Shown here: positions 1 through 8,106 of the stretch, piece after piece
Layout of the letters: every line of letters begins with the position of its first letter
Numbering within the stretch: the first letter of the stretch is position 1
DNA from: Planctomycetaceae bacterium
GTDB taxonomy: Bacteria; Planctomycetota; Planctomycetia; Pirellulales; Pirellulaceae
NCBI GenBank assembly: GCA_024225195.1
Contig: JAAEMV010000585.1
Location: 1-38,436 of the forward strand
Length of the DNA stretch: 38,436 nt
Direction of reading: 5' to 3'
Made by a program: the position numbers and the translations under genes
Notes under the pieces: generated by a model
What the model saw: only the letters and a program-made list of their open reading frames with translations
The model's database searches: none
Told to the model about the DNA's origin: nothing

Positions 1-512
1 CCCATGCGATGATTTCTGCCACCACCACAAGCGACCGCGTACTTCTCCAACCGTCTCCAACCCGGCGTCGTTTTGCGAGTATCCAACACACATGCAGAGG
101 TCCCGCTGATTTTATCAACAAACTCATGCGTCAACGAACTTATGCCCGAGAGGCGGCACATGAAATTCAAACAGGTTCGCTCCATCGTTAAAATGTCGTG
201 GGCCAGTCCACTCATTACTCCGATCGTTTGCCCCGCATCGACTTGCTCACCATCGTTAACATGCACCGTCAATTGAATGTTAGGCGCCCACTCCTGCAAA
301 GCAAGTTTCACGACTTCGATTCCGCAAATCACTCCCTTACTTCGACTTACAAACGCCGCCTTTGCATGAACAGAGTCCGGCACAATCGCAGCGGTCGTGC
401 AATCCACACCCGCTTCCAGATCGGCAGCGTTGAGATCTTCCAGAATCGCCATTTCGATCAATCGCAGGCAATCTTGTCGCGTTGACTCAGAAAAATTTGG
501 GGCTTCCTTCAT
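1..512 (-). CDS. nadC: Nicotinate-nucleotide pyrophosphorylase (quinolinate phosphoribosyltransferase), C-terminus cut by window edge
   Basis: Converts quinolinate and PRPP to nicotinate mononucleotide, CO2 and pyrophosphate in de novo NAD synthesis (cytosol). Reading the minus strand from an ATG at 512-510 gives about 170 residues with no stop before the edge. The N-terminus has ALEDL-like AILEDLNAADLEAGVDCTT, then ICGIE, then the PRPP/quinolinate-site stretch MERTCLNFMCRLSGIS and the family hallmark DTRKTTPGWRRLEKYAV followed by GGGRNHRMG. These are diagnostic of NadC. A full protein is about 280-300 residues, so roughly 40% lies outside. An in-frame stop at 530-528 bounds the start; an AGGA-like sequence sits about 9 nt upstream. 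A 12-bp tandem repeat lies 50-75 bp upstream of the start. Identification is secure, start fairly so. Confidence 0.95.
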   Translation of the reverse strand, partial: MKEAPNFSESTRQDCLRLIEMAILEDLNAADLEAGVDCTTAAIVPDSVHAKAAFVSRSKGVICGIEVVKLALQEWAPNIQLTVHVNDGEQVDAGQTIGVMSGLAHDILTMERTCLNFMCRLSGISSLTHEFVDKISGTSACVLDTRKTTPGWRRLEKYAVACGGGRNHRM

Positions 513-561
513 CAAAACAATCCTAGTTCAAAACATGTCAAATGATTATTGCCAAACGTGA

Positions 562-587
562 ATCGACTCTAGTTCATCGACTCTAGT
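562..587. repeat. 12-bp tandem direct repeat upstream of nadC
   Basis: ATCGACTCTAGT occurs at 562-573 and again at 576-587, period 14 bp, in the gap between nadC (start 512) and the end of arsC (677). Two exact copies this close in a short intergenic region may be a regulator binding site for nadC, or a chance tandem duplication. No known NAD-regulator motif was recognised. Confidence 0.6.
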
Positions 588-676
588 CAACCGAATCCAA
601 TCTTCGCTCAATTTTTTGATCACTGACGATCTATGCAAAAAGTTCAAACTGCCGTTGCTTTTCACTGTTTTAGTAA

Positions 677-1102
677 TCAGTGACTGCCTGCTTCACCACT
701 CAAAAAATCTTCGATTCTATTTTTAATTTGATCGCGAATTTTTCGAAACTGCACCAACTTTTCGTTATCCGAACCGGTCGCATCCGCAGGATCCTCAAAC
801 GGCCAGTGAAGCGTCTGCTTCACCCCTGGGAGCACAGGACAGGCCTCTTTCGCGTGATCACAGACAGTTACGGCCAAATCAATTTCTTCACCAACAAACA
901 GATCTACCGATTTACTCTCAAGTCCATCAATCGAAAGTCCAAGCTCTTCAATCGACTTTAAAGCCAAAGGATGCACATAGCCGGAGGGTCGCGAACCAGC
1001 AGAAACCGCAACCCATTGCGAATCCCCAGCGTTCTGCCAAATTGCCTCAGCCATTTGCGAACGGCAGGAATTCCCCGTGCACAAAATCAGTACCTTTTTC
1101 AT
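677..1102 (-). CDS. arsC: Arsenate reductase, thioredoxin-coupled (low-molecular-weight tyrosine phosphatase fold)
   Basis: Reduces arsenate to arsenite, with electrons ultimately from thioredoxin. The 141-residue protein is the normal length for this family. The phosphatase loop CTGNSCR (C8 to R14, CX5R) is at the N-terminus. C81 and C88 in VTVCDHAKEACP match the second and third redox cysteines of the pI258-type ArsC, and D104 in the DP motif is the general acid. Having all three cysteines separates it from plain tyrosine phosphatases. Start ATG at 1102, with GGAAG five bases upstream. No arsR, acr3 or arsB neighbours are seen; it stands between nadC and glnA on the same strand, so it may be an orphan detoxification gene. 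Confidence in function is high. Confidence 0.9.
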   Translation of the reverse strand: MKKVLILCTGNSCRSQMAEAIWQNAGDSQWVAVSAGSRPSGYVHPLALKSIEELGLSIDGLESKSVDLFVGEEIDLAVTVCDHAKEACPVLPGVKQTLHWPFEDPADATGSDNEKLVQFRKIRDQIKNRIEDFLSGEAGSH

Positions 1103-1165
1103 CTTAGCTTCCTAATCAAGCGATAACGAGACGCAGGTCAAAATCAACAGCGACTCAATGAGACA

Positions 1166-1187
1166 CTCGGTGATTACTCCAACCGAG
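1166..1187 (-). terminator. Possible weak hairpin after glnA
   Basis: CTCGGT (1166-1171) pairs with ACCGAG (1182-1187) around a 10-base loop just after the glnA stop. There is no T-tract on either strand, so termination would be weak or factor-aided. Confidence 0.3.
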
Positions 1188-1192
1188 ATAAT

Positions 1193-2605
1193 TTAACAGT
1201 CGAAGTACATGCAAAATTCGTAGGGATGTGGACGAGAACGAATCGCTTCAATTTCGTTTCTCGTCTTAAAAGAAATCCAAGTGTTGATTACATCTTTTGT
1301 AAACACATCTCCCCGCAAAAGGAATTCATGATCCATTTGCAATGCATGAATAGACTCCTCAAGTGACCTTGGCGTTTTTGGCACATTCCTTGACTCTTCG
1401 GGAGGCAAGTCATAAATGTCCTTATCGAGCGGATTGCCGGGATCAAGCTTGTTCTCAATTCCATCAATGGCGGCCATCGTAATCGCAGCAAAGGCGAAAT
1501 ACGGATTACAACCACCGTCGGGACACCGAAACTCAATTCGCTTGCTTGCGGGATCGTTGCTGTACATCGGAATCCGACACGCCGCAGAACGGTTTCGCTG
1601 GGAATAGGCAAGATTCACCGGAGCTTCGTACCCCGGCACCAATCGTTTATAGCTATTGGTTGTTGGATTGGTCAGCGCTAAAAGTGCAGGAGCATGTTTC
1701 AGTATCCCACCGATCGCATGCAATCCCATCTGGCTTAAGCCAGCGTAACCATCACCACCAAACAATGGACAACCGTCTTTCCAAAACGAGAGGTGGGTGT
1801 GCATGCCCGAACCCGCATCACCGAAAATCGGCTTTGGCATAAACGTCACCGTTTTGTTGTGACGGAACGCAACGTTCTTAACGACGTACTTGTACATCAT
1901 CATGCGATCCGCCATCTGAACCAATGGCCCAAATTTCAGATCGATTTCTGACTGACCGGCCGTTCCAACTTCATGGTGCTGACACTCGACTTCAATGCCA
2001 CAGTCAATCAGCGTCTGCATCATTTCCGTTCGCAGATTCACCATTTGGTCGGCGGGAGGGCAGGGGAGATATCCTTGCTGATGACGAATCTTGTAACCTA
2101 AATTAGGGTTCTCTTCTCGACCGCGATTCCACTGGGCTTCAACACTGTCGAGGTGATAGAACGCAGCATCCGGTCGTTGATCGAAACGGACGTTATCAAA
2201 AATGAAAAACTCTGCTTCCGGGCCAAAACAAGCTGTGTCCGCAATCCCTGTGCTACTCAGATAGCTGGCCGCTTTCCTTGCGACAAACCGAGGATCCCGG
2301 CTGTAATTTTCATGCGTGATCGGATCGACAACATCGCAGATGAGATTCAAGGTGGGTAACGCGGCAAATGGATCAATGAAATTTGTTTCCGGCCGAGGGA
2401 TCAATAACATGTCGCTTTCGTCGACTTGTTGCCAACCTCGAACACTCGAACCATCGAAGCCGAGTCCATTCTCAAAAATTGATTCTGAGAGCGCGCTGAC
2501 AGGGATGGTGGTATGCCCCCAATGACCTAAAAAATCGACAAAACGCAAATCAATCGCTTTGACGTTCGCCGATCGACAAAACGCGATTACTTCTTTAGGA
2601 GTCAA
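1193..2605 (-). CDS. glnA: Glutamine synthetase, type I (GSI-beta, adenylylatable)
   Basis: Forms glutamine from glutamate, ammonia and ATP; a cytosolic dodecamer in the family. Visible motifs: N-terminal beta-grasp with [10 protein letters not shown] and [12 protein letters not shown], metal-site [31 protein letters not shown], the [13 protein letters not shown] active-site flap and the C-terminal IYDLPPEE. The open frame extends up to 2812, but those 69 extra residues do not resemble the family. A TTG at 2605 preceded by AAAGG gives [10 protein letters not shown], 470 residues, and places the adenylylation tyrosine at 398, exactly the E. coli position counted with its initiator Met. I therefore use the TTG. 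Expected control is adenylylation by GlnE plus feedback; neither partner is in the window. Divergent from glnII across about 546 bp. Confidence 0.95.
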   Translation of the reverse strand: MTPKEVIAFCRSANVKAIDLRFVDFLGHWGHTTIPVSALSESIFENGLGFDGSSVRGWQQVDESDMLLIPRPETNFIDPFAALPTLNLICDVVDPITHENYSRDPRFVARKAASYLSSTGIADTACFGPEAEFFIFDNVRFDQRPDAAFYHLDSVEAQWNRGREENPNLGYKIRHQQGYLPCPPADQMVNLRTEMMQTLIDCGIEVECQHHEVGTAGQSEIDLKFGPLVQMADRMMMYKYVVKNVAFRHNKTVTFMPKPIFGDAGSGMHTHLSFWKDGCPLFGGDGYAGLSQMGLHAIGGILKHAPALLALTNPTTNSYKRLVPGYEAPVNLAYSQRNRSAACRIPMYSNDPASKRIEFRCPDGGCNPYFAFAAITMAAIDGIENKLDPGNPLDKDIYDLPPEESRNVPKTPRSLEESIHALQMDHEFLLRGDVFTKDVINTWISFKTRNEIEAIRSRPHPYEFCMYFDC

Positions 2606-3151
2606 AGCTTGACCTTTCACGCATTGAAAAAATTGCTCCCGACCAACTCGGGAAATAAAATTTCTTTTTTTTGACGGGCTAAAATCTAATCCCGAGAACT
2701 GACATTTCAAAAATTTAAGCCAGAATGCTAAAAGCAATCTTCGTGCCACAATCGCAAAGATTGTCTCAGTGATCAAGAACCTGCCATAAAACGACTTTTC
2801 CGGTTCCCTCACCTCCAGAGACCATTTTCACTTGCACAGATAATGCCCAATCCGTGCCTCGAATTCAAGCAGCGTTGAATTAATTTCCAGCAGGCTCCAA
2901 CCGCCAAAGCCGAGCCAGAGTTGATTTCGGTACTATAAATAGAGATTTTTAATTGTTAAGATCACGCACTGCTGTGCCTCGGTCAGTACAAGATTCGGGA
3001 GAATTGCGTTTTTCACGCAGCCTACCGCCTCTAAATTAGCTGCTGCCCTTTGCCCAGATCACACCTAACGATGATTACTTCTTCTGCATCATGGGAACGA
3101 TGCCGAGGTGATCCGACCAATGAATCAAGAGTTTATGGAGCTAACACCAGA
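2606..3151. other. Divergent glnA/glnII intergenic regulatory region
   Basis: This 546-bp gap between the chosen starts holds the promoters of both glutamine synthetase genes. Open frames run into it from both sides but lack family resemblance. I see a candidate sigma-70 promoter towards glnA (2932-2959) and an 11-codon ORF at the glnII end (3120-3155). I looked for a sigma-54 GG-N10-GC element and found none. AT-rich around 2930-2960. Confidence 0.6.
2932..2959 (-). promoter_or_regulatory. Candidate sigma-70 promoter for glnA
   Basis: On the minus strand TTAACA (2959-2954), 16-bp spacer, TATAGT (2937-2932). Transcription would begin near 2925, leaving a leader of about 320 nt before the TTG start at 2605. 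Pattern match only. Confidence 0.35.
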
Positions 3152-3155
3152 ATGA
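3120..3155 (+). CDS. Possible 11-codon leader peptide overlapping the glnII start
   Basis: ATG at 3120 opens an 11-residue ORF (MNQEFMELTPE) whose TGA stop (3153-3155) overlaps the glnII ATG (3152-3154) as ATGA. It has a strong ribosome site, GAGGTGA at 3105-3111, eight bases before its ATG, whereas glnII itself has only GGAG about 12 bases upstream, inside the leader. This arrangement is typical of translational coupling. The alternative is that glnII starts further upstream in its own frame (ATG at 3071 or 3050) and the small ORF is accidental. Confidence 0.4.
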   Translation: MNQEFMELTPE

Positions 3156-4171
3156 GCAAATCGAAACTTGAGTACATCTGGCTTGACGGCTACAAGCCTA
3201 CCCAGAGTCTTCGCAGCAAAACAAAAATTGTCGCTGACTTCAGCGGCGAATTGGCGGACTGTCCTGAGTGGTGCTTTGATGGCAGTTCGACAGAACAGGC
3301 TGAAGGTGGAGCATCTGACTGTCTTCTCAAGCCAGTCGCCATTTTCCCGGATCCTGAGCGGTTCAGTGGCTTCCTCGTCATGTGCGAAGTCTTGAACGCA
3401 GATGGCACGCCGCATGACTCTAATGGTCGAGCGACAATCGAAGACGATGACAACGATTTCTGGTTCGGCTTCGAACAAGAGTATTTCCTCTGGGACACCG
3501 AGACCAACAGCCCTCCAGGATTCCCAACCGGTGGTTACCCGGGTCCCCAGGGACCTTACTACTGTTCGGTAGGCGCCAAAAACGCTCACGGTCGTCACAT
3601 GATCGAAGAACACCTCGACGTTTGTCTGGACGCCGGAATTAACGTAGAAGGAATCAACGCCGAGGTTGCCGCTGGTCAGTGGGAATTCCAATGCTTCGCC
3701 AAAGGAGCAAAACAAGCTGGTGACCAGATTTGGGTTGCTCGCTACCTCTTGGAGCGAATCGGCGAAAAATATGGACTCGCGATCGAGTACCACCCGAAAC
3801 CTTTGGGCGATACCGACTGGAACGGTTCTGGAATGCACGCCAACTTCTCAAACACGACTCTCCGTGAATGTGGCGATCAGTCTGTTTACGAGCAAGTTTG
3901 CAAAGCATTTGAGCCACGGGTAAGTGAACACATTGCTGTTTACGGTGCGGACAACGACCAACGCTTAACCGGTAAACACGAAACCCAGTCGATCACTCAG
4001 TTTAGCTATGGCGTCTCTGATCGGGGAGCGTCTATTCGCATCCCGGTAGGCACCGTTACTAATGGCTGGAAGGGCTGGCTGGAAGATCGCCGACCTGCTT
4101 CCAATGCCGATCCCTATAAAGTTGCTGCCGAAATCATCAAAACTGTCAAAGGAGCGTTGGTGACAGTTTAG
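3152..4171 (+). CDS. glnII: Glutamine synthetase, type II (eukaryote-like GSII)
   Basis: Same reaction as GSI but the decameric GSII family, known from eukaryotes, rhizobia and actinomycetes. Evidence: KLEYIWLDGY at the N-terminus, CPEWCFDGSSTEQA, FGFEQEYFLWD (metal ligands), the glycine-rich stretch GGYPGPQGPYYC, NAEVAAGQWEFQ, DWNGSGMHANFS and RGASIRIP near the end. From the ATG at 3152 it is 339 residues, matching bacterial GSII (about 330-345). Longer in-frame starts at 3050 and 3071 would add residues with no family resemblance. GSII enzymes are not adenylylated and usually answer to transcription under nitrogen limitation, so its pairing with the adenylylatable GlnA suggests division of labour (inference). 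It ends before a strong terminator at 4234. Family is certain; start moderately so. Confidence 0.95.
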   Translation: MSKSKLEYIWLDGYKPTQSLRSKTKIVADFSGELADCPEWCFDGSSTEQAEGGASDCLLKPVAIFPDPERFSGFLVMCEVLNADGTPHDSNGRATIEDDDNDFWFGFEQEYFLWDTETNSPPGFPTGGYPGPQGPYYCSVGAKNAHGRHMIEEHLDVCLDAGINVEGINAEVAAGQWEFQCFAKGAKQAGDQIWVARYLLERIGEKYGLAIEYHPKPLGDTDWNGSGMHANFSNTTLRECGDQSVYEQVCKAFEPRVSEHIAVYGADNDQRLTGKHETQSITQFSYGVSDRGASIRIPVGTVTNGWKGWLEDRRPASNADPYKVAAEIIKTVKGALVTV

Positions 4172-4233
4172 CGTGGCGTGATCGATTGATTCAAATTTAC
4201 GATGTGGATCAACGAGCAACTAAAATAACGAAA

Positions 4234-4266
4234 AGCTGCTGCCCCCTTCGGGCAGCGGCTTTTTTT
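4234..4266 (+). terminator. Rho-independent terminator of glnII
   Basis: An 11-bp stem (4234-4244 with 4250-4260, one G-T pair), 5-base loop CCTTC, followed by a run of seven T from 4260. Strong intrinsic terminator 62 bp after the glnII stop. Confidence 0.9.
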
Positions 4267-4375
4267 ACGCATGCGATCAAAGCACACAATCCCCCCAAGT
4301 ATCTGCCCAAGACGGCTCAAACAAATTCTCCCAACCGTCCATTGACCCACTGCCTGCAAAGGTTCAAATAATGGG

Positions 4376-5569
4376 ATGAACACTCCCAATCCAATTCCCA
4401 AGCGAGATCCGTCCAACGATCGCGATTGGTTTGACCTAGCAACGCACTGGAAATTACGAAGCGATACAATTTATCTAAATCACGGCTCGTTTGGCCTGCA
4501 GCCCAACGTGGTGCGGCACAACCGACGTGGCTGGATTGATAGACTCGATGAACAGCCGATGGATTTTTATCTTCGGCAGATGGAGAGTGCTCTTTTCGAA
4601 GCACGGGCATCGATTGCAAAATTTGTGGGCACCAGCGCTGCCAACCTCGTTCTGATTGACAATGCAACCTATGCCATGAACATCGTGGCCAACAGCTTCT
4701 CCCTTAACCCGGGAGATGAAGTTCTGATCAACGACCATGAGTATGGAGCGGTTCACCGAATCTGGCAGCGAGCTTGCGATGCTGCGGGGGCAAAACTCGT
4801 ATCTGCGACTCTGCCCGATTCGTTCGAATCCAAAGAGCAAATCTTAGATTGTCTAACGCAGTCTGCCACGAGCAAGACCCGTCTGCTGGTGGTAAGTCAT
4901 ATAACCTCCGCGACTGCCTTGATCATGCCTATCGAAGAGATCTGTGACACGTTCCACAACCAAGGGATCGCCGTCTGCGTCGACGGGCCTCACGCCCCGG
5001 CTCACGTCGAACTATCAGTAGAGAATTTAAAATGTGATTTTTACACTGCCAGTTTACACAAGTGGCTATGCGCTCCCCTGGGTAGCGGTTTCCTTTACGT
5101 CCATCCGCGTTTCCAAAACACAATTCAACCTCCGGTGAAAAGCTGGGGACGGTTACTGCCTGCCATTCCTGAAACGTGGGACGAAGAATTCACTTGGATT
5201 GGCTCCCGTGACCCAAGTCCGTTTCTATCGGTTCCGCAGGCGATCGCCTGGATTCAGGACATCGGCTTAGATAATTTCCGCGAACGGGTAGGCTGGCTGG
5301 CAAGCTACACCGAAAACTGTTTGCGCGACCTCTTCAACACTCAACCTATCGGCGACCGGAACGACGGATGGTATGGAGCGATGACCCACGTCCCCCTACC
5401 TCCTGGGGACTGGAGTGGTCTGCAGAAACAACTTTGGGAACAGATTGGAATCGAAGTTATGATCATCCAATTCAAAGAACGCTGGTATGTTCGCGTCTCT
5501 CATCACCTCTATAACAATCAGACCCAAATCAACACTTTCATCAAAGCCATCTCCAGAATGACTACTTAA
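4376..5569 (+). CDS. PLP-dependent aminotransferase class V, isopenicillin-N-epimerase-like
   Basis: A fold-type I PLP enzyme of 397 residues. The Schiff-base lysine is K229 in TASLHKWLCAPLGSGFLY; the PLP-ring aspartate is D203 in VCVDGPHAPAH; the N-terminus has the typical YLNHGSFGLQP. NATYAMN (about 96-102) fits the cofactor phosphate region. This layout is that of the CefD-like branch of class V (isopenicillin-N epimerase, cysteine desulfurase and kynureninase relatives). HKW and the NHGSFG start favour the epimerase-like group, whose bacterial members mostly have unknown substrates. It stands alone after the glnII terminator with a poor ribosome site, AAGG 13 bases upstream. No beta-lactam genes are nearby, so a real epimerase role is doubtful; family assignment is firm. 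Confidence 0.85.
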   Translation: MNTPNPIPKRDPSNDRDWFDLATHWKLRSDTIYLNHGSFGLQPNVVRHNRRGWIDRLDEQPMDFYLRQMESALFEARASIAKFVGTSAANLVLIDNATYAMNIVANSFSLNPGDEVLINDHEYGAVHRIWQRACDAAGAKLVSATLPDSFESKEQILDCLTQSATSKTRLLVVSHITSATALIMPIEEICDTFHNQGIAVCVDGPHAPAHVELSVENLKCDFYTASLHKWLCAPLGSGFLYVHPRFQNTIQPPVKSWGRLLPAIPETWDEEFTWIGSRDPSPFLSVPQAIAWIQDIGLDNFRERVGWLASYTENCLRDLFNTQPIGDRNDGWYGAMTHVPLPPGDWSGLQKQLWEQIGIEVMIIQFKERWYVRVSHHLYNNQTQINTFIKAISRMTT

Positions 5570-5787
5570 GTGAGTCGACGCACATAAAAGCTGTTAACTG
5601 GCCAATTTTCAGGCGGAAGAAAAAGGCTGTCCCAGCCACCACATGTCCCCTAGAACCCAATGTTTAACTGACCTAGTGACCACCTCCTGTCGCTGCAATC
5701 GCACCTAGGCAATATTTGTTTTGAAGATAATCTCTCGATTTGTTCGAATCGCATACCGCAAAACGCTTTTTTGTTCATAATGGCGGC

Positions 5788-6423
5788 ATGTGGCCAGATA
5801 AACCCCAAACCGAACAGCTAATCGTCCGAGCCAAAGATGGCGACGCGTCCGCGGTAAACCATCTGATGGACCGCCATCGCAATTCGCTTCGGCAATTAAT
5901 ACGGATGCGATTAGATAACAAAATTCAAAAACGAATTGATGTCAGCGACGTCGTTCAGGACGTACTGATTGAAGCGAATCGGCGTCTGGATCGCTATCTT
6001 GCCGATCCTGTCATGCCCTTTCATCTCTGGCTACGCCAGATTGCAAAAGACCGAATTATTGATGCCCACCGACGACATCGTGTTTCGGCAAAGCGTTCGG
6101 TGGATCGTGAACAGCAACTCTGTGCTCCGCGAGGCTACGATAAATCTTCTATTCAATTGGCGTCCATCCTTGGCGACGCAAGACTGACTCCTGCTGCAGC
6201 GGCGCTTCAGCGAGAGATGGCAAAGAAAGTGGAGGCCTCGATTTCACAACTCGACCAGAAGGATTGTGAAATTATTGTGATGCGTCACTACGAACACCTG
6301 ACCAATCAAGAAATTGGTCAAATCTTGGAATTATCCGAGCCGGCCGCCAGCATGCGTTACCTACGAGCAATTCGAAGATTAAAGTCGGTTATGCAGGACG
6401 GCCAGAACTCGATCGAACCTTAG
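5788..6423 (+). CDS. RNA polymerase sigma-70 family (ECF-type) factor paired with a kinase
   Basis: A 211-residue sigma factor with region 2 at about residues 25-98 (DVSDVVQDVLIEA, FHLWLRQIAKDRIIDAHRRH) and region 4 at about 145-200 (ISQLDQKDCEIIVMRHYEHL, LTNQEIGQILELSEPAASMR, the DNA-binding helix-turn-helix). There is no region 1 or 3, as in ECF factors. I chose the ATG at 5788, which begins MWPDKPQTEQLI; an upstream TTG at 5740 adds 16 unlikely residues. The kinase gene begins 21 bp downstream and there is no anti-sigma gene. Planctomycete ECF factors linked to Ser/Thr kinases are a described class, so control by phosphorylation is likely but inferred. Confidence 0.9.
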   Translation: MWPDKPQTEQLIVRAKDGDASAVNHLMDRHRNSLRQLIRMRLDNKIQKRIDVSDVVQDVLIEANRRLDRYLADPVMPFHLWLRQIAKDRIIDAHRRHRVSAKRSVDREQQLCAPRGYDKSSIQLASILGDARLTPAAAALQREMAKKVEASISQLDQKDCEIIVMRHYEHLTNQEIGQILELSEPAASMRYLRAIRRLKSVMQDGQNSIEP

Positions 6424-6444
6424 CCATACCCAAACCAAAATTTC

Positions 6445-8106
6445 GTGACTCAGAAGTACCAGGAAAATCAGGAAGACGAAGCCGAGATGAGACTCGCGGT
6501 GCTCGTCACTGAATTAGCCGATCAAGCTAATCAGGGAAAGCAGGTAAGCCTCGAAGAGGCTTGTCTTAAGAATCCGGAATTCGAGACTGACCTTCGAGAG
6601 CTTTGGGGCACGATCATCGTGACTGAAGCAGCGGCGAAAGAGCAAAGTCAGTTTTCGTCGTCGACGCGAGAATTAGCGATCCCGCAACTGGAGCTTCCCT
6701 GCGACTTCGGCAACTACCGCCTCGAAGAGGAAATTGGTAGAGGCGGAATGGGAATCGTTTACCGGGCATCCCGATTCAGTGACGGCGAACTGGTCGCGAT
6801 CAAAATGATCCTCAAAGGTGACTTTGCAAGTGATACCGATCGCCAGCGATTTGAAGCCGAAGCAGACGCCGCCTCGCGACTCAATCACCCCAACATTATT
6901 CCAATTTACGAAATTGGAGAACATCAGGGACGCAGTTTTTTCTGCATGAAACTGATCACGGGTCAATCACTTTCAGAGCGGTTATCCCGTGGACCTCTGC
7001 CGCCGATGCGTGCGGCAAAGATCATGAATGAGATCAGTGATGCAATTAGCTTCGCTCATCAAAACGGAATATTGCACCGGGACCTCAAGCCGTCCAATAT
7101 CATGCTCGACGATGACTGGACCGCTTACGTTGCCGATTTTGGATTAGCCAAAGAAGCTGACGGACGAACCAGCCTCACGCGAACTGGAGCGATCCTCGGG
7201 ACTCCATCGTACATGTCGCCTGAACAGGCAACGGGACACCGCGGGGAAGTGGGAATCACCAGCGACGTCTACAGTTTGGGAGCAGTGCTTTACCATTTGC
7301 TAACCGGACACCCACCTTTCATGGGCTCAACCCCAGTCGAAACGGTATTAATGGTTCTCGAACAGGACCCCGTTGCCCCGCGTGTGCTTAATCGGCGTGT
7401 CGATCGCCGACTCGAGAACATCGCCATGCAATGCCTGCAAAAGCCTCAGGATCTTCGCTACAGCAGTGCGACCGATCTGCGGAATGATTTACGGGCATTT
7501 TTGAATAACGAATCCGTCGCCGCAAGCGAAGGAAAATTTGGCCAAATCATTGGTAACGTCTTCCGGGAAACGCATCACGCGGTAATTCTTGAAAATTGGG
7601 GGCTGATTTGGATATGGCATAGCATGGTTCTGTTTGTTGCCTGCATGGCAACTTATGCCCTCCAACTTTACGGTGTCGACTCCCCGTGGGCCTACGGCGT
7701 AATGTGGACTTTTGGCTTGGGAGCCTGGGCAGTCGTCTTCTGGTTCGTTCGACGCAGAATGGGGCCGGTCACCTTCGTCGAACGTCAAATTGCTCATGTA
7801 TGGGCCGGAGCGATGTGCTGCGTTGCCTTCATTTTTCCTCTTGAGGTTCATTTCGATCTGGAACGCCTCAGCATGGCCCCCCTGTTAGCGGTGTTTGCGG
7901 GGATGGTTTTTCTTATAAAGGCCGGCATTCTATCCGGATCTTTCTATATCCAAGCGATCACGCTGTTCGTTACAGCAATTATCATGGCAGTCTTCAGTTC
8001 GATCGCGATGCCTTTGTTTGCCTTTGTTTCAGCCGGTTGTTTCTTTTTCTCCGGCCTGAAATATTACCGGCGACGAAAAAAGCAACTCGACAGCCGAATG
8101 GGTTAA
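6445..8106 (+). CDS. Membrane-bound Ser/Thr protein kinase (PknB-like catalytic domain)
   Basis: A 553-residue Hanks-type kinase. Residues 1-88 are an acidic helical N-terminus common ahead of planctomycete kinases. The kinase domain spans about 90-352: glycine loop IGRGGMGIVY (97-106), ATP lysine K120 in VAIK, catalytic HRDLKPSN (211-218), DFG (231-233), activation segment with TSLTRTGAILGTPSYMSPEQ, then DVYSLGAVLYHLLTG. All catalytic residues are present. After a linker, residues about 387-537 form five or so hydrophobic segments, ending in a basic tail (YYRRRKKQ). There is no PASTA or other extracellular sensor, so the membrane region itself may sense. GTG start at 6445, 21 bp after the sigma gene, almost certainly co-transcribed with it. 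An ATG at 6487 is the alternative start. Confidence 0.92.
   Translation: MTQKYQENQEDEAEMRLAVLVTELADQANQGKQVSLEEACLKNPEFETDLRELWGTIIVTEAAAKEQSQFSSSTRELAIPQLELPCDFGNYRLEEEIGRGGMGIVYRASRFSDGELVAIKMILKGDFASDTDRQRFEAEADAASRLNHPNIIPIYEIGEHQGRSFFCMKLITGQSLSERLSRGPLPPMRAAKIMNEISDAISFAHQNGILHRDLKPSNIMLDDDWTAYVADFGLAKEADGRTSLTRTGAILGTPSYMSPEQATGHRGEVGITSDVYSLGAVLYHLLTGHPPFMGSTPVETVLMVLEQDPVAPRVLNRRVDRRLENIAMQCLQKPQDLRYSSATDLRNDLRAFLNNESVAASEGKFGQIIGNVFRETHHAVILENWGLIWIWHSMVLFVACMATYALQLYGVDSPWAYGVMWTFGLGAWAVVFWFVRRRMGPVTFVERQIAHVWAGAMCCVAFIFPLEVHFDLERLSMAPLLAVFAGMVFLIKAGILSGSFYIQAITLFVTAIIMAVFSSIAMPLFAFVSAGCFFFSGLKYYRRRKKQLDSRMG

Noticed and set aside
9-485. Plus-strand open frames at the left edge
   Set aside because: They are antisense to nadC, whose conserved protein motifs are on the minus strand.
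2606-3151. Sigma-54 promoter for the glutamine synthetase genes
   Set aside because: No GG-N10-GC element with the right spacing was found on either strand.
3125-3838. 237-codon minus-strand frame
   Set aside because: It lies fully inside glnII, whose translation has clear GSII motifs; the antisense product shows none.
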